Positions 23,641 through 36,183 of a stretch of DNA of 64,000 nt are shown here, in pieces (position 1 is the stretch's first letter; the number at the start of each line of letters is the position of its first letter). The notes beneath the pieces are model-generated. The model did not search any database. It saw only the letters and a list, made by a program, of their open reading frames with translations, and was not told the origin of the DNA. The translations under genes and the position numbers were made by a program. Source of the stretch: Hoplostethus atlanticus (Eukaryota; Chordata; Actinopteri; Trachichthyiformes; Trachichthyidae). The stretch covers positions 1,460,097 through 1,524,096 of the forward strand of contig JAXDDX010000119.1 in NCBI GenBank assembly GCA_034670405.1. Reading direction: 5' to 3'.

Positions 23641-24479
23641 TGATTTTACATCATTTTATGCTATATTGTTGTTCAATGTAGATTTGCCTCCATTGCTATA
23701 AGCGCTGCGGTGAATCTCTGAGTGACACCATACCCGTGTTGTCTGCTTGAGGGTTAGTCAATTCTTTCCAGTGGCCTACTTCTTAGAACTCCACTTGGTT
23801 TTAACTGGCTTTTATTGTTTAGAAATCCAGTTTTATCGTGGGTTCATAACCACACCTCCACTTGGGACCAACGTTAATTGTTTGCGGTGGCTCGAATGAC
23901 AGGGAATTCCAGCAACCCAAGCAGACTTCAAAACATTATTTTCTGGATTGCGTGCCACAGGGGAGCAGGTTTTGATTTCTGGCCCAGTTCCAACACTTGG
24001 GTGGAGCTGTGGCCATTTTACTTGTCATCGCTCCCTCTACACCTTATTGCTTAAAGGCTGAGTGCTTCCAATTCAAACAATTTTGACCTCTTCATCCCAT
24101 TATATCTCGAATGCTTCCTGCCAATATGGATATTTTTCTCTCCTAAGCAAGCGGTCATCACAAAACAGTTATCTATAAATAGTTCAGACAGTCCATGCCC
24201 TCATGAGGTGACTTCCCCAATAGTTTATTTTAAACAGTTCATTGGAACCTGTTATTTCTCAGAAATGTAAAAGCTCTTTAGAGGAGTTACCCCGTTTGGA
24301 CTCCTCTTCCTTTATTTCTTTTCCTCTATTTCTTACCCAGTGCCCTTTAGGGTTGTGTTTCCACTTTGATGTGTGGACTCCTTGCATAGATCTTTGTCTG
24401 CTAGCATTGAACCTAGCAGTAACACATATGGCCTCCTTTGGCTCCAAGGGAACTCTAATCGAATACTTAATGGTAATCC
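23641..24479. other. No gene recognised
   Basis: Nothing identified. The 5' part of the LINE that follows may begin in the last few hundred bases, but no protein block is readable there. Confidence 0.4.
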
Positions 24480-26580
24480 TAATAATTTAGATCGAGATTT
24501 TGGCTCTTAATGTCAAGTTTGATCTCTTCAATGTTGAAGACTTCTCTTTAATCCCTTTAATCTTTAATCTGTTGTGATTGTATCTCTCCTTACAGCCTTA
24601 ATTTCCTGAAGCATGGTTGAACTCTAATGACTTTTACTCCCCAAACGAAGCTACTCCATGTAACTTCTCATATTTGACCAAACCCAGACTCAGGCTGTGG
24701 CAGCATGATTTTTATCCGTGGGAAAAATTTCAAATGTCATCTTCGGTCATCTCGGGAATTTTCATCCTTTGAGTCCTTAATATTTACTTCAGTAAACAGA
24801 CTATTGTTTGCTGGTGTATCAACCTCCAAAATATAATCGTAATCAATCATCATAATCATCGCTGGATTCAGATCTTTTATCTCCGACTAGGTATGATAAA
24901 ATTCTTATTCTTGGAAACTTTCATTTTTTAAATGTTGACCCAATTTTTAAACATTTTAATCTTATAACATCTGCAACAGGAGCAACTCAAAACTTGGCCA
25001 TAGACTTGATCTTGTAATGACTTTTGGCCGTACTTTAAACAGTCTAGAAACTAAGGATCTATTTGTTTCTGATCATCTTGGTATTGAGATTAACATGACT
25101 TCTCCCAGTGTGATTGAACCAAATTGCATTCAGACCCGTCTGATTAACTTTTCCAATGCAAGAAAATCCAAAATATTTTCAATCAACTGGGTGCTGACTC
25201 TTTAACAGAATGCCATCTGGAGAATTTCAATCCCATCTGTTTGACAACGTTAGATAGAGTTTCTCCGTTTTATAACCCAAAGAAAAAAAATCCTTTTATA
25301 GTTTCCTTTGTGAGATGAGCACACCTGTGCAGAAACGCTGGATGACATTGGAAGAGTAGCAATGAATTTTAACACCGCAGATAAAGTTCCTTCCTTCCTT
25401 CCCCAGGGTTCTTTTCAGGACCATAGATCGAGCTGTAAATGCTTCATTGATTATTCATATCCATTACCCTCCTGAAGATTTTTGACTTACCAAATTGAAG
25501 GTAGCAGATACCACCTTGTGACCAGGATTTGAATGTTTTTCACCAGTTAAGCACCTCCCTCGGTTCCTTCAAGGAAATATCAGCAGAAACATGTTTTGAC
25601 ATTGTATCACATATGAAACCTTCATCATGTTCTCTAGATATTATACCCAGTCACCTCTTAAAAGAGGTCATTGTTACTGTATGTCCTAATATTCTTTTAA
25701 GTGTACACAGCTCATTGGTAAGCGGCTGTGTACCTCTTATTTATTTTCAAACAGAGCTCGTCCAGCCTCTTCTTAAAAAGCCTAGTCGGCCGAGTAATTA
25801 TAGACCTACTTTCAAACTTCCATTTCTGGGTATTAGGGAGGGTTGTTTACAATCATTTTACTGACTACATGAGCAGATATGACTTGAAAAAATCCAATCT
25901 GGTTTCCATTCATACAGACATAGCACTGAGACAGCTTTACTTAGAGTGACAAATGATATTCTCACTGCAGATGCTGGTGAATGTTCTACTGTAGTTCTGC
26001 TTGACCTTACCACCACTGACACAGTTGATAACATCTTAATAGACAGTGTAATTCTATATCCTCCTCAGCACAATTAAGCTGCGGAGTACCTCAAGGTTCC
26101 ATTCTGGGTCCTATTTTGTTTTCCATCTGTTCCCACTTTGTCATATATTTTGCAGACACTATATTTCTTTCCTTTTGTTTTGCTGATGATACACAGCTGT
26201 AAAACTTTCAGAACCGTTAAAGGATTAAATGGCTTAGCCCCAGCTTATATAATGGAGCTTTTATCTTCCTATGTACAAAAGCGTGACCTTAGACTAGACG
26301 AAAGTCAAAAGGTAATCGAGCATTTGCAGTCAGGGCCCCTAAACTCTGGAACAATTTATCTGATGAAATATGAGTAGCCAGCTCTCTATCTTCTTTCAAG
26401 ACACAACTAAAAACTCACTCTCTTTCTTTTAAGTGCTAACATTATGAGTTTTTCTTATTTGTGTGTAGTTCATCATGGCCACACATTGCTGTAGTTCTTC
26501 CTTGGTGCTGTTTTATTCTATGTAAACCACTTTGTAACTTTGTTTCAAAAAGTGCTATACAATATACAACAAAAATCTGT
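24480..26580 (+). pseudogene. Old L2/CR1-type LINE, ORF2 relic
   Basis: A heavily mutated LINE in plus orientation; the order of blocks is that of ORF2. Endonuclease: FYSPNEATPCNFSYLTKPR-like near 24630, and LVMTFGRTLNSLETKDLF followed by VSDHLGIEINM at 25014-25110, with the SDH catalytic histidine. Reverse transcriptase: MKPSSCSLDIIPSHLLKEV near 25610, LVQPLLKKPS and NYRP near 25770, a DLT..TDTVDN block near 26005, CGVPQGSILGPILF near 26080 and FADDTQL near 26190 (the polymerase YADD site, here FADD). C-terminal: GLNGLAPAYIMELL near 26230. The 3' end, near 26530, reads CTTTGTAACTTTG then GTGCTATACAA. There are many stops and frameshifts; it is inactive. It differs strongly from the young copies at 29645 and 44487. 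Confidence 0.8.
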
Positions 26581-27150
26581 GTTGAAGCACCTAAATTTAC
26601 GCTCTGTGCCCCATAATATTTTCTTTGTTATTGAATTGTGATTGAAAAATGACTACACTCTCTGGGTTGAAGTTGTTCAGGTTATCATTAAGGATCTAAA
26701 AGTAGGAGTGTCTAGCTTTTCAGAGCATAATAAATGTTATGGTAATAGGGGAGAACAGGGATCAGTGAGTGATCTGCTGTTCGACTCTGACAAACCGGAT
26801 GCAAACATGCCTTGGTGTATGCGTGGTTTAGGAGCGGATGAAACAGGTCAAGGATTACCTGGGACCTGTAGTGACGGTCCTGCCAGTTTATCCCTCCTCT
26901 AAACAGTGCAGTTCCCATTCATAGAGCGGCCATCAGTGTAACGTCATCCTTGGTCTGCAGGGACATCTTGATCCCTTGCATAATCGTTGCCAACTTTAAT
27001 CTGTATCTGCTTTCACTACTGTGTCACTGTGTCAGGTTTTTCCCAGCAGACTTGAATCCTACCTGTAGCCATCATCTACATCCACAAGAGGCTCCACTGA
27101 AAATAGTGGGATGCTCAGCTGTGTGAATGCTTCGACTCATGATGATTAAC
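26581..27150. other. No gene recognised
   Basis: No feature recognised between the old LINE and the miniature element that follows. Confidence 0.4.
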
Positions 27151-27152
27151 CT

Positions 27153-27502
27153 GTTGTTCTCAGTCATCCTCAAACTGGGGTCTAGGGACCTCCAGGGGTC
27201 CTTGAGGAGGTTGCAGGGGTCCTTGAGGAGGTTCAAGGGTATCCCCTATAAAATGAGTATTTTCATTTCACATAATTTAATTCATTATAAATTATCCCAA
27301 TGAATGCATAGAAAGACGACTAACTATTTCACTCTCACCCCTATTACTTCCCCATGTACAGTGTTATTCTATACTAATAATAAATCAACAACAATATAAA
27401 TCTTCCCATATGGGTCCCTGGGATAAAATTTTCAATCAAATGGGGCATAATGTGACTCTAACTGGGAGTTCATGACATGAAAATGTTGAGAACTCCTGGT
27501 CT
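27153..27502. mobile_element. hAT-type miniature element (probable)
   Basis: The left end carries GTTCTCAGTCATCCTCAAAC and GGGGTC; the right end, read inward, carries CAGGAGTTCTCAACATTTTC. Both resemble the CAG(T/G)GGTTCTCAA ends of common hAT-derived elements, but the match between them is imperfect and I cannot fix an 8-bp target duplication. Near the left end is a 23-bp tandem duplication (CAGGGGTCCTTGAGGAGGTT, near 27192 and 27215). There is no coding sequence. Confidence 0.5.
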
Positions 27503-27602
27503 ATTGCATGTATAAGACACAACACACTACTGTATGTGTTTGACATAAGAGAACCTCTGTCCATTCCTGTAGTGCTGGGAGTGAAGTACCAAGCATCATG
27601 CA

Positions 27603-27603
<1 letters not shown>

Positions 27604-27644
<41 letters not shown>
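27604..27644. repeat. (AC)n microsatellite, about 20 units
   Basis: Uninterrupted dinucleotide run, read directly. Confidence 0.97.
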
Positions 27645-27648
<4 letters not shown>

Positions 27649-28376
27649 CATGCATGCATGTACGCACATACAATATATTAATAGACAACAGAGGGCATCT
27701 GTCATACTAGGTCTTACTCATTTTTCACACATGGGTCGCAAATGAAAACAGCGATTAACACCATCATAGCTCTGTCACGAGATAAAGCATGTTTTGCATT
27801 TGCAAAGCTTTCCTCCTCTTACGCTTTCTCACATCAGAAACAAATCACCTAATCTAAAGACTCGCTATGTGACAGGGTCAATTAAGGTTCTTTCTAATTG
27901 AGAACAAAGGGAGAGAGAAATTACTTTCTGAGTCTGATTGGCAGCTACAGGGGGGAAAGTGATGACAAGCTGAGACAAGACAAATCAAGGTTCCTCAGCC
28001 TGCTAAGTGGATCAGGGCCCTTTTCCCCTGAGTAAGATTAGTCTTCCTTGGGAAATGAGCACAAGTAGGTATTAGCACAGTGACACAGCGCCTCTCCTCT
28101 CCCTTGGCTTATAGGCAACACCGGCTGAATCTACACATTGGCTCACTGGAGCTATGCAAAAGTAGCCTGGGATTAACTGAGTTTGAAATGCATTGTGATA
28201 ACTCAGTGAATTTATATTGAATATATATGATTTCATAAGGATTTATATACTTTTTTTACTCATATTTGCCAAACAAAAAAATGCTATTGATTTATTATTT
28301 ATTATGTGTTGCCTAATTTGTACCTCATCTGTGCTTGTAAATAAATGGAAAGGACATGAGTTTTCTCTTTCTTTAC
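27645..28376. other. No gene recognised
   Basis: No feature recognised. Confidence 0.4.
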
Positions 28377-28680
28377 TTAAAGCTGCACTAGGCAATTTCG
28401 CACTTTGGTGACCCCAAGTGGCAGCGAGAGATAACTGTTTGAATTTTTGAAAGTTTGAAGGACTTCATTACCTAGAAATCACATAATGGATCATAAGTAA
28501 ACTGCACACTCCTCGGAGCTAAATTTCTTCTTCTTTAGTGGCCGGTCGGGGCAGAGATGGTGAAAAAGGTATCTGGATTTCTCTCTTAAGTTTCAGTTTG
28601 TCACTTTCTGTGCATCGAGAAGATTTCCTGCCCGTGTCCATACCCGATTTTTGGCTACTGCAACTTTTTATGCTAGTGAA
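28377..28680 (+). mobile_element. TTAA-type miniature element, left end
   Basis: Begins TTAA then AGCTGCACTAGGCAATTTCG, close to the left end of the complete element at 51287 (AGCTGCTCTAGGGAACTT). The inner block GGCAGCGAGAGATA is shared by both, as are a CCAGAAATC/CTAGAAATC block and a CCGTGTCCATACCC/GTGTCCGTACCC block. I cannot find a matching right end, so it is truncated or diverged; the end coordinate is approximate. Confidence 0.6.
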
Positions 28681-28689
28681 TATTTTGTG

Positions 28690-29644
28690 CTGATGTGCTG
28701 CTGAGTCTATTTAGACACACTGCAGAGTTGTCATGTACCTTAAGAAAGCACACATGGATCCTATGTGCAGTGGAACTACAAACACACACACAGTATTTTT
28801 AGATTGGCACCAGTTCATGCGATGCGGAAGCAAGGCACTGATGGCTGGGAGAGCATAAGAGGGCCATGCATGGTGTTAAGAAGAGTGGTGCTCTTCACCA
28901 GCCTCTGACACAAAATCTTTGGGGGGGGATTTAGTGAATATGATCAAGGAGCTTTTTGTTACCTTGAACTGGAAGGGCCTTGTCTTCTTTTCCCTGTGAA
29001 TATCCTTAGCGCTGGCTTTCCAGCATGTGTTAATGTAGTGCTACCAGTGTGAGGGAAATACACAGAGAAGGTCAAATAGGCAGCTTGCAAAGAACCGCAG
29101 AGTTTGTTCACAGACAGCCTACAGAAAAGATTCCACATCAGTGACCATATGTAATTAACTGTTTTAGGTAGGTAGCAATAAAACTGTATTTGTCCGTTTT
29201 CTTGAATTCCTCCTTCAAGCCACTAAGACTGACTCTATCATGCTGGCTTGACCCAGGGGTTGCCAATTTGTGTTTGTGTCTTTGTCTGCAGCCCTAGTAG
29301 AGGCTTGTGGTTTTGGGCTGTGCTGGCAAGGAAAAAAGAGAGTAGGACAGCGTTTGCGGCGGCCCAGGGGCTGGAGTGGGATGGCGATGGAGATGGATGT
29401 GGAGCAGAGACAGGACAAAGAGGAGCAGGAGAGGGAGTGGCGAAGGGGAGGTGAAGGAGGAGAGAATGATGCATTTCAGCCTAACGAGCCATAAGCCAAA
29501 CTGAGGTGAAGAGTTCAAGCCAAGGGAAGGAAGTCTATATAATCAAGCGAGTCTTCAATCAAGTACAACTGGAATTTTTCAAAATGGAATGTATGGTGTT
29601 TTATGTCTGTGAAAGGGGATCCACTGACACAGGTGCTCTATAAT
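28690..29644. other. No gene recognised
   Basis: No feature recognised. A G run lies near 28921. The 29250-29490 stretch is open in several frames on both strands, which reflects purine/pyrimidine bias and not a domain. Confidence 0.4.
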
Positions 29645-32600
29645 TGAACAAGTGGTGGCAGGGGGGCTGTGGAACTGCCAGTCGGCTGTGCCGAAAGCTG
29701 AGTTCATCTCAGGCTACGCATCCCTGCTCTCCCTCAACTTTCTTGCTCTAACTGAGACTTGGACCACCCCAGAAAACACTGCCACGCCCGCTGCTCTGTC
29801 AGATGTGTACTCTTTCTCTCACACTCCCAGAGCTGCGAGGCGAGGCGGTGGTACTGGCCTGCTAATTTCCAGCAAATGGAAATACTCTCTTTTTTCTCTG
29901 CCACAATTCTCTCCTTCCTCCTTTGAATTTCATGCTGTCACTGTTTCTCATCCAGTCAAGCTCACCATCGCGGTTGTGTACCGCCCACCAGGCCCTGCTG
30001 GTGAGTTCCTGGAGGAGCTTGACACACTAGTCTCCCACTTCCCTGACGATGGCTCTGGACTCATCCTTCTCGGTGACTTCAACATCCAGACTGAGAAGCT
30101 TGACCTTCTTCTTTCGTTCCTCGCCTCCTTCGACCTAGCCCTCTCCCCATCTCCTCCTAGGCTGGCAACCAACTGGACCTAATCTTCACCAGACACTGTT
30201 CTACTGCCAACCTCTCCGTCACTCCTCTTCATCTCTCTGACCACTACTTCATGTCCTACACTCTCTCTCTCCTCTCCCCCCTCACATCCTCTCCCTACCC
30301 ACATGGTTTCTTCTTGTCGCAATCTCCGCTCGCTCTCTCCCACTGATCTTTCCTCTTCTGTTCTCTCTGCTCTCCCTGCCCCTGAATCTTTTTCTCTTCT
30401 ATCCCCTGATACTGCCACTGATCTTCTTCTCTCTACTCTGTCCTCTTCTCTGGACCATCTCTGTCCCCTCACCTCCAGGCCTGCACGCCAAACTCCACCT
30501 GCCCCTTGGTTGTCGGACTCAGTGCGTACTGAGAGACGGAGCCTGAGAGTGGCTGAGCGCAAATGGAGAAATGGCAACCTCCCGGAGGACCTTCTTACCT
30601 TCCAATCTCTCCTTTCCACTTTTTCCTCCTCTCTATCTGCTGCTAAAGCTGCTTTCTTCTGCACTAAAATTCAAACTTCTGCTTCCAACCCTAAAAAACT
30701 CTTTGAAACTTTCTCTACCCTCCTCCAACCCCCACCCCCTCCTCCCACCTCCTCCCTCCGCCCTGACGACTTCGCCAACTTCTTTGACAAGAAGGTCAAC
30801 GATATCCGATCCTCCTTCCCTCACCCCCCGGCTGGTGCCCTGCGCACCAACCACACCTATCTGCCTTCCACCCCTCCCTCTCTACCACCCTCTCCACCTT
30901 TTCCCTCCCCACCTCCCTCCCTATCCCATTTTTCTCCCCTCTCCCCAGACGAGGTCCTTCACCTGGTTACATCTAGCCGCCCCACCACATGCTCCCTTGA
31001 CCCGGTCCCATCCACTCTGCTTCAGTCTACTGCACCTGAACTCCTTCCCTTCCTGACCCACCTCATCAACACGTCTCTGGTGTCTGGATGCTTTCCCTCT
31101 GCTTTCAAGACTGCCAGAGTCACCCCCCTTCTGAAGAAACCAACACTTGACCCCTCTGAGGTCAAGAACTACCGACCGGTTTCCCTTCTACCCTTCCTAT
31201 CAAAAACTCTTGAACGTGCTGTCTTCAAGCAACTGTCCTTGTACCTCCACCAGACCAACCTCTTGGATCCCCACCAGTCTGGGTTCAAGGTGGGTCACTC
31301 GACCGAGACTGCCCTCTTGGCAGTGACGGAGTCGCTCCATGCCGCTAGAGCGAACTCTCTCTCCTCTGTCCTGATACTCCTGGACCTGTCTGCAGCGTTT
31401 GACACGGTGAACCACCAGATCCTCCTCTCCACCCTTGAGGGGATGGGTGTCTCAGGCTCTGCACTCTCCATGTTTGCATCCTACCTAACGCCTCAGGACG
31501 CTGAGAGGGTCTGTGTCAGAACCACGCAGGCTCACTACTGGGGTTCCGCAAGGCTCGGTTCTAGGCCCTCTCCTCTTTTCCCTCTACACAACATCTCTTG
31601 GTTCTGTTATCCATTCACACGACTTTTCCTACCACTGCTATGCAGATGACACCCAGCTGATCCTGTTATTTCCCCCCTCTGACACACAAGTGGAGGCACG
31701 CATTGCTGCGTGTCTGGCAGACATCTCGGAGTGGATGTCGATGCACCACCTGAAGCTCAACCTGGACAAAACTGAGCTGATGTTCCTCCCGGGGAAGGGC
31801 TGTCCACACCGAGACCTGGCCATCACCATTGATAATGCTGTGGTGACGTCAACTCGGACTGTGAGGAATCTGGGTGTGACCCTGGACGACCAACTGTCGT
31901 TCTCGGCAAACATCGCATCAGTGACACGCTCCTGCAGATTCCTCCTCTACAACATCAGGAGGATTCGCCCCTTCCTCACTGACAAGGCAGCGCAGGTGCT
32001 CATCCAGGCTCTTGTCATCTCCCGCCTGGACTACTGCAACTCCCTCCTTGCTGGTGCCCCGGCGTTTGCCATCAGACCTCTGGAGCTTGTTCAGAAAGCT
32101 GCAGCTCGTCTGGTGTTCAACCGCCCCAAGTTCTCCCATACAACTACCCTTCTCCGTTCTCTACACTGGCTCCCTGTAGCGGCTCGCATCCAGTTCAAGA
32201 CCCTGGTGCTAGCCTATAGGGCAGTGAAAGGAACAGCTCCTTCTTACCTCCAGGCTATGGTCAAGCCTTACACCCCCGCCCGACCACTTTGCTCTGCTGC
32301 CTCGAGGCGACTGGTTGCCCCGTCGCTCAGAGGTCCCTGCGGCCGATCTACACGGTCACGGCTCTTCTCTGTCCTGGCCCCGCAGTGGTGGAATGAACTC
32401 CCCACTGATGTCAGGACAGCAGAGTCGCTGCCCATCTTTCGCCGCAGGCTGAAAACCCACCTCTTCAGGAAACACTACCCTGACCCTTCCTCTTAGCCTT
32501 GCCAATTTGTCGTCAATTATGTGTCTGAGCTCTTGTTTATTGGCTCTTGTTCATTTGATACACTTATTTGTCTTAGCTCTTGCTTATTTGGTTCACTTAT

Positions 32601-32823
32601 TTGTCTTAGCTCTTGTTTATTTGATTCTCTTATTTGTCTCATTTGTTTAAGATATAGTAGGTTGCTAACTTATTGCACTCTTACCTTAACACTAGTTATG
32701 CTCTTAGTTGCTTGTTTAGGAAGGAAATGCACTTACGATTTCTGGTGACTAGTAGTGTTCTTGCACTTATTGTAAGTCGCTTTGGATAAAAGCGTCTGCT
32801 AAATGACTGTAATGTAATGTAAT
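29645..32823 (+). mobile_element. L2-like LINE retrotransposon, 5'-truncated
   Basis: A non-LTR retrotransposon copy of about 3.2 kb. It starts inside the ORF2 endonuclease at a point that corresponds to about plus 48205 in the longer minus-strand copy, so the 5' end was lost at insertion. It ends with the fish L2-type 3' tail, TAAGTCGCTTTGGATAAAAG then CGTCTGCTAAATGACTG and GTAAT repeats. Such elements copy their RNA into a nicked target site by target-primed reverse transcription. Nucleotide identity with 44487-48240 and 36184-36574 is very high by eye, so this family was active recently. I see no clear target duplication. Confidence 0.9.
29652..32496 (+). pseudogene. L2-like ORF2: endonuclease and reverse transcriptase, frameshifted
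   Basis: The frame is readable in three pieces. Piece 1 (29652-30182) is the apurinic-type endonuclease: LTETWTTPENTATPAA, VVYRPPGPAGEFLEEL and LLGDFNIQTEKLDLL with the GDFN catalytic block. It ends early because seven bases present in the minus-strand copy are missing near 30158. Piece 2 (in frame from about 30303 to 31487) is the linker and reverse transcriptase start: ARVTPLLKKP, NYRPVSLLPFLSKTLE, QSGFKVGHSTETALL and LILLDLSAAFDTVNH with the first catalytic aspartate. A second break at about 31488-31512 replaces the sequence encoding DRSYQVTLRGS. Piece 3 (31513-32496) holds GVPQGSVLGPLLF, YCYADDTQLIL with the catalytic YADD, SRLDYCNSLLAG, LHWLPVAARIQF and the C-terminal PQWWNELPTDVRTAE block. 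The catalytic residues are kept but the protein cannot be made whole. Confidence 0.9.
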
Positions 32824-34659
32824 AATACTTCCTCTTAATAGATGGTGTTTAATTTCAGTATTCCCTCCCTTCATTCAATACACTTCAGCCCTCTTGACAT
32901 CTGCTATCAAATCAAAGTTTTCTAAGATGGTACCACAGTCTATCATTGCGCTTCAGGCCAGTGCCTTCTCTGCCACTGCCCTCCCTGCAAGCCAAATAAA
33001 GTTAGGCCAATTTCTGGCTGCTGATGTCATCTCCACCATCTAAATGATTGCCCTGTAATCAGCCTTGTTCTGCTCTGTGATTGGAGTGGGCAGTTGGATC
33101 TGGCCTCGGTGACTCCTGTGGAACCGACGGCAGAAAAAAGAGGAAGGAACATATGGCATCCTTTAAAGTGAATCTCTCTCTCTCAATCTGCTTTGTGGAA
33201 CCAGTGACTTAACTGATCATTTGAACATTTTTCAAACTAAACCTGATCCTCCTGAAATCAAATTTAAGCTACTAATAAATGTGACTTTGCTCCTATGTTT
33301 CAGAGCCAACACCGAGTTATTCCATTCGGGTCACGATGCTTCTGTCAGGACCCTGCAGGAGGTTGCAACGTGATCTCGGGGGGAATCTGAATGGAAACTG
33401 AAAAAAAAAAACTATTTATAAAATCTAAATGTTTTTCTTGTGAAATAATATGTGCATCCTCATCATTTGGTGTCATTCAGCATTCTGTGCATTTGTACCT
33501 GCAACAAGTGGTTGTCGGTTGGTATTGCCTTGAAAAGAGGTTGAGAACTACTATGATAGAGGATTATATTCAATTTTAAGTGAGGAAAAGAAAAGGCCCA
33601 TGAGACTGAGACCATGCATTTGAAGTAATAAGAAAAAGTAATTCAATCATCCAACTCATGAGGGGCTGGGCTCTGACCTGCAGCCTGATCTCTCTTGTTT
33701 CTGTCCTACAATGATCCTCTTATGCGATCATAAGACACCAATTACAGCACTCTGGTCAAAATTACCCATTTTGATTCCCCAGTCATGACCATGCTGAAGT
33801 GGTTGAAATAGCACGGGGGCAGTGCTGCATGGCACATTGTATTTGGAAACTGGACCATCTTCAGAGAGAATTACGATGATTGTCTGCAATCATTCTCCCA
33901 AATATATCCACGTGGGTGCCCAAATGAAACATAATACACGTTGCCACAAAACATTCTGCAACCCATCATTAAAGAGGCACAACACCCTTCAATGTTGTCC
34001 CTAACTAACTCGCTAAAAAAAAGGCTTCCCTATGAGGTCTGTCAGATTGAATGGCCACGTAATAGAGAACACAAACAAATTGAAGTCTGTGAAAAGCCAA
34101 GTGCCTCACATGTGAGAAGCCGTCCCTGACAAAGACAGACCTAAGAGGTCAGAGTCTCTCACAGACCCAGATGACTGGCCTGTCGCTGACCCTGGACCCA
34201 GGCCTGTCATACCATTGCATGTCAGCTGTCATCTTGCATAAAGCGCTGCTGCCAGCCAGAACTGAAAACACTTCCTAGTGTGCCTGCCAACCCGCAAAAC
34301 AGACAGGAACAATCTAGGAGTACATACAAAACACCATAAAGTAGCTAAACTAATAATCTGACATGTCATACTTTATTTTGCAAATGAGTATATTTACTAC
34401 TGAACCCCATTATCAGTGGAGGGAGGGGGCTACGCTGTGCTGTGCTCATCAGACCTCTTTAGACAAGCAAGTTGTACAAATTGACAGCCGTAGCAATTTG
34501 TCGCCAAATGCTTTGGGAATCAACACATCAACATTGTTCCCCATGGTCTGAAGAAGTAGCTAGATGTGTTGCTAGTCGCTTTTGAGAAATAAAGTGGCCA
34601 GGGGGGGTGTAAAAAGTCGCTATATCTAGCAACAAAGATGTCAATTTGGCATCAGTGCC
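32824..34659. other. No gene recognised
   Basis: No exon or RNA gene seen. A GGTTGAGAACTACTATGAT phrase near 33539 resembles the end of a hAT-type miniature element, but no partner end was found. Confidence 0.4.
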
Positions 34660-34682
34660 AAGGTGTTGGGTAGGTCTTTCCC

Positions 34683-34780
34683 GGTTTGTTTGGAATAAAC
34701 AGAAGAAGAACTGGGTAGTTAGCATGAGCAGCGATAGCCACCATGGCTGAACAGACACAGAAAAGAGTGCCACCTACAGA
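34683..34780 (+). repeat. Unnamed dispersed family X, copy 3
   Basis: Matches the second half of copy 2 over GTTTGGAATAAACAGAAGAA and AGTTAGCATGAGCAGC, then continues with CGATAGCCACCATGGCTGAA, which contains a perfect vertebrate Kozak context (GCCACCATGG). The first half of the family seen in copies 1 and 2 is not clear upstream. Boundaries are approximate. Confidence 0.6.
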
Positions 34781-34856
34781 AACTCAAACTCCATCAACAG
34801 AAAATCCAAGGAGAAAGACATCACAGTACTGGACACACTGTTTGATTGACAGGTGA
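34743..34856 (+). CDS. Small ORF in repeat family X (37 codons)
   Basis: The frame starts at the ATG of a perfect Kozak match and runs 37 codons to TGA. The product begins MAEQTQKRVPPTETQTPSTE and continues with a basic NPRRK stretch before YWTHCLI. It is hydrophilic, rich in Thr, Pro and Gln, with no signal peptide or membrane segment. I recognise no family. It sits in a dispersed repeat, so the likeliest reading is the truncated N-terminus of a transposon protein; copy 2 has lost the ATG. There is no evidence that it is translated. Confidence 0.3.
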   Translation: MAEQTQKRVPPTETQTPSTENPRRKTSQYWTHCLIDR

Positions 34857-34859
34857 TCT

Positions 34860-36183
34860 CTGGGAAGTGTAGTAAAGAAACACCATAGCAATAAGGAGCT
34901 GAGCACCAAAGATGGAGACTAAATGAAAAATAGATTACTATTAAACCTTTGAAACTGTTGGATTCAACCACATTATATCTGAAGCAGTGGGTGAAAAAGA
35001 AGAATGCTAATGGGGATACCTGGTTTGTTGGCAAAGTGACTGGCTGGAGATTATGGAAAACAAAGAGGCTTGTTAAATAGGAAAGTCCATGAGAGGAATA
35101 AAACCTGTCTGTCCTGGATTTTACCTCCACGATAAGTATGATAGTGCATGATTCACTCTTAATTTTCACATTCCACCGGCTAGGATTTATCTTTCCTGAC
35201 AATAGTAATAAAAGCAGGATGATCCCTCTAAGAGTTCACTAATGTCATGGCAGAAATGTGACTTTATACAAAAGGAGTTTTCCATCTCCCTCATCTTCTT
35301 GGCTTCTTGGTCAGACACACATTTTGTCATGGGGCATCACTGTCCCCTGCTGGAATTAGTGAGAAATCTTTGGGGTTTTTTGTTCTGTCTGCCTTTTCAT
35401 GCAACCTTTTTATTTTCTCCAGGTTGACGCAAAGTGAGACATTTTCATTTCATAGGCTTGCAATTCACAGACATGAGACAGAAGATGAGATTGAAGAATC
35501 ACTCAGCCTCTGCTTACATGCCAGGTGTAGAGATCACTAGAGGATGTGAAGTCAACAGCTGAGTGGCGTGTTATCCCTTTAGCACACTCAATCACACTAT
35601 CTTAAAAATAGGATTTTGGCCACACTTCAAAACCAGAGACGATGGATGGATGGAGTTTTCTCTCATCCAATTAGAGTTGCAAAATGTTAAGCTGGAAAGA
35701 AGATTATGTTTCAAAACCACAAGATGGCAGCAATGCTGTACCACGGATGGTTCAGTGAAAGCTTAACCATAACCATTCTCTTCCTCTAGTTTATCTTGTC
35801 TATTGGATGAATGATTTTAGATACAGCAGATCATCCTCTGGAGGAGAAAGCCACTCACAAAGATTCTGAAGCATAAGACTACGCTGACAGAGTCAACTCT
35901 TATAATATATATTTATTACATGTCAACATGATAACCCTCGCCACCAATAATTCTACAAGACATACGGTGTAATTCATGAACATTACTTCTTTCCTGTCCT
36001 TTAAGACTTCACATGGGAAGTACACATATGATGGAACTGCCGGCTCCATCAAAAATAAATTTGCTCTAATTATAGATTATAGATGTGGGCAATGAAAAAT
36101 GGTCATGCATTTCAATGACTGAAGTGACGGGGTTCGTAGGTGTATGTCTTGATGGTTAAGTGAGATGAGATGAGATCTGAGAT
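34860..36183. other. No gene recognised
   Basis: No feature recognised in this stretch. Confidence 0.4.

Noticed and set aside
27436..27745. Open frames running through the CA repeat (also at 8595-8870)
   Set aside because: Dinucleotide repeats have no stops in these frames; alternating Cys-Val or His-Thr is not a protein.
29250..29500. Candidate exon from frames open on both strands
   Set aside because: Purine-rich bias keeps several frames open; no splice sites or domain support any of them.
30179..30664. Long open frames antisense to LINE ORF2 (also at 46435-46960 and 47139-47420)
   Set aside because: Shadows created by the pyrimidine-rich composition of the ORF2 linker; products are low-complexity Arg/Glu/Gly-rich.
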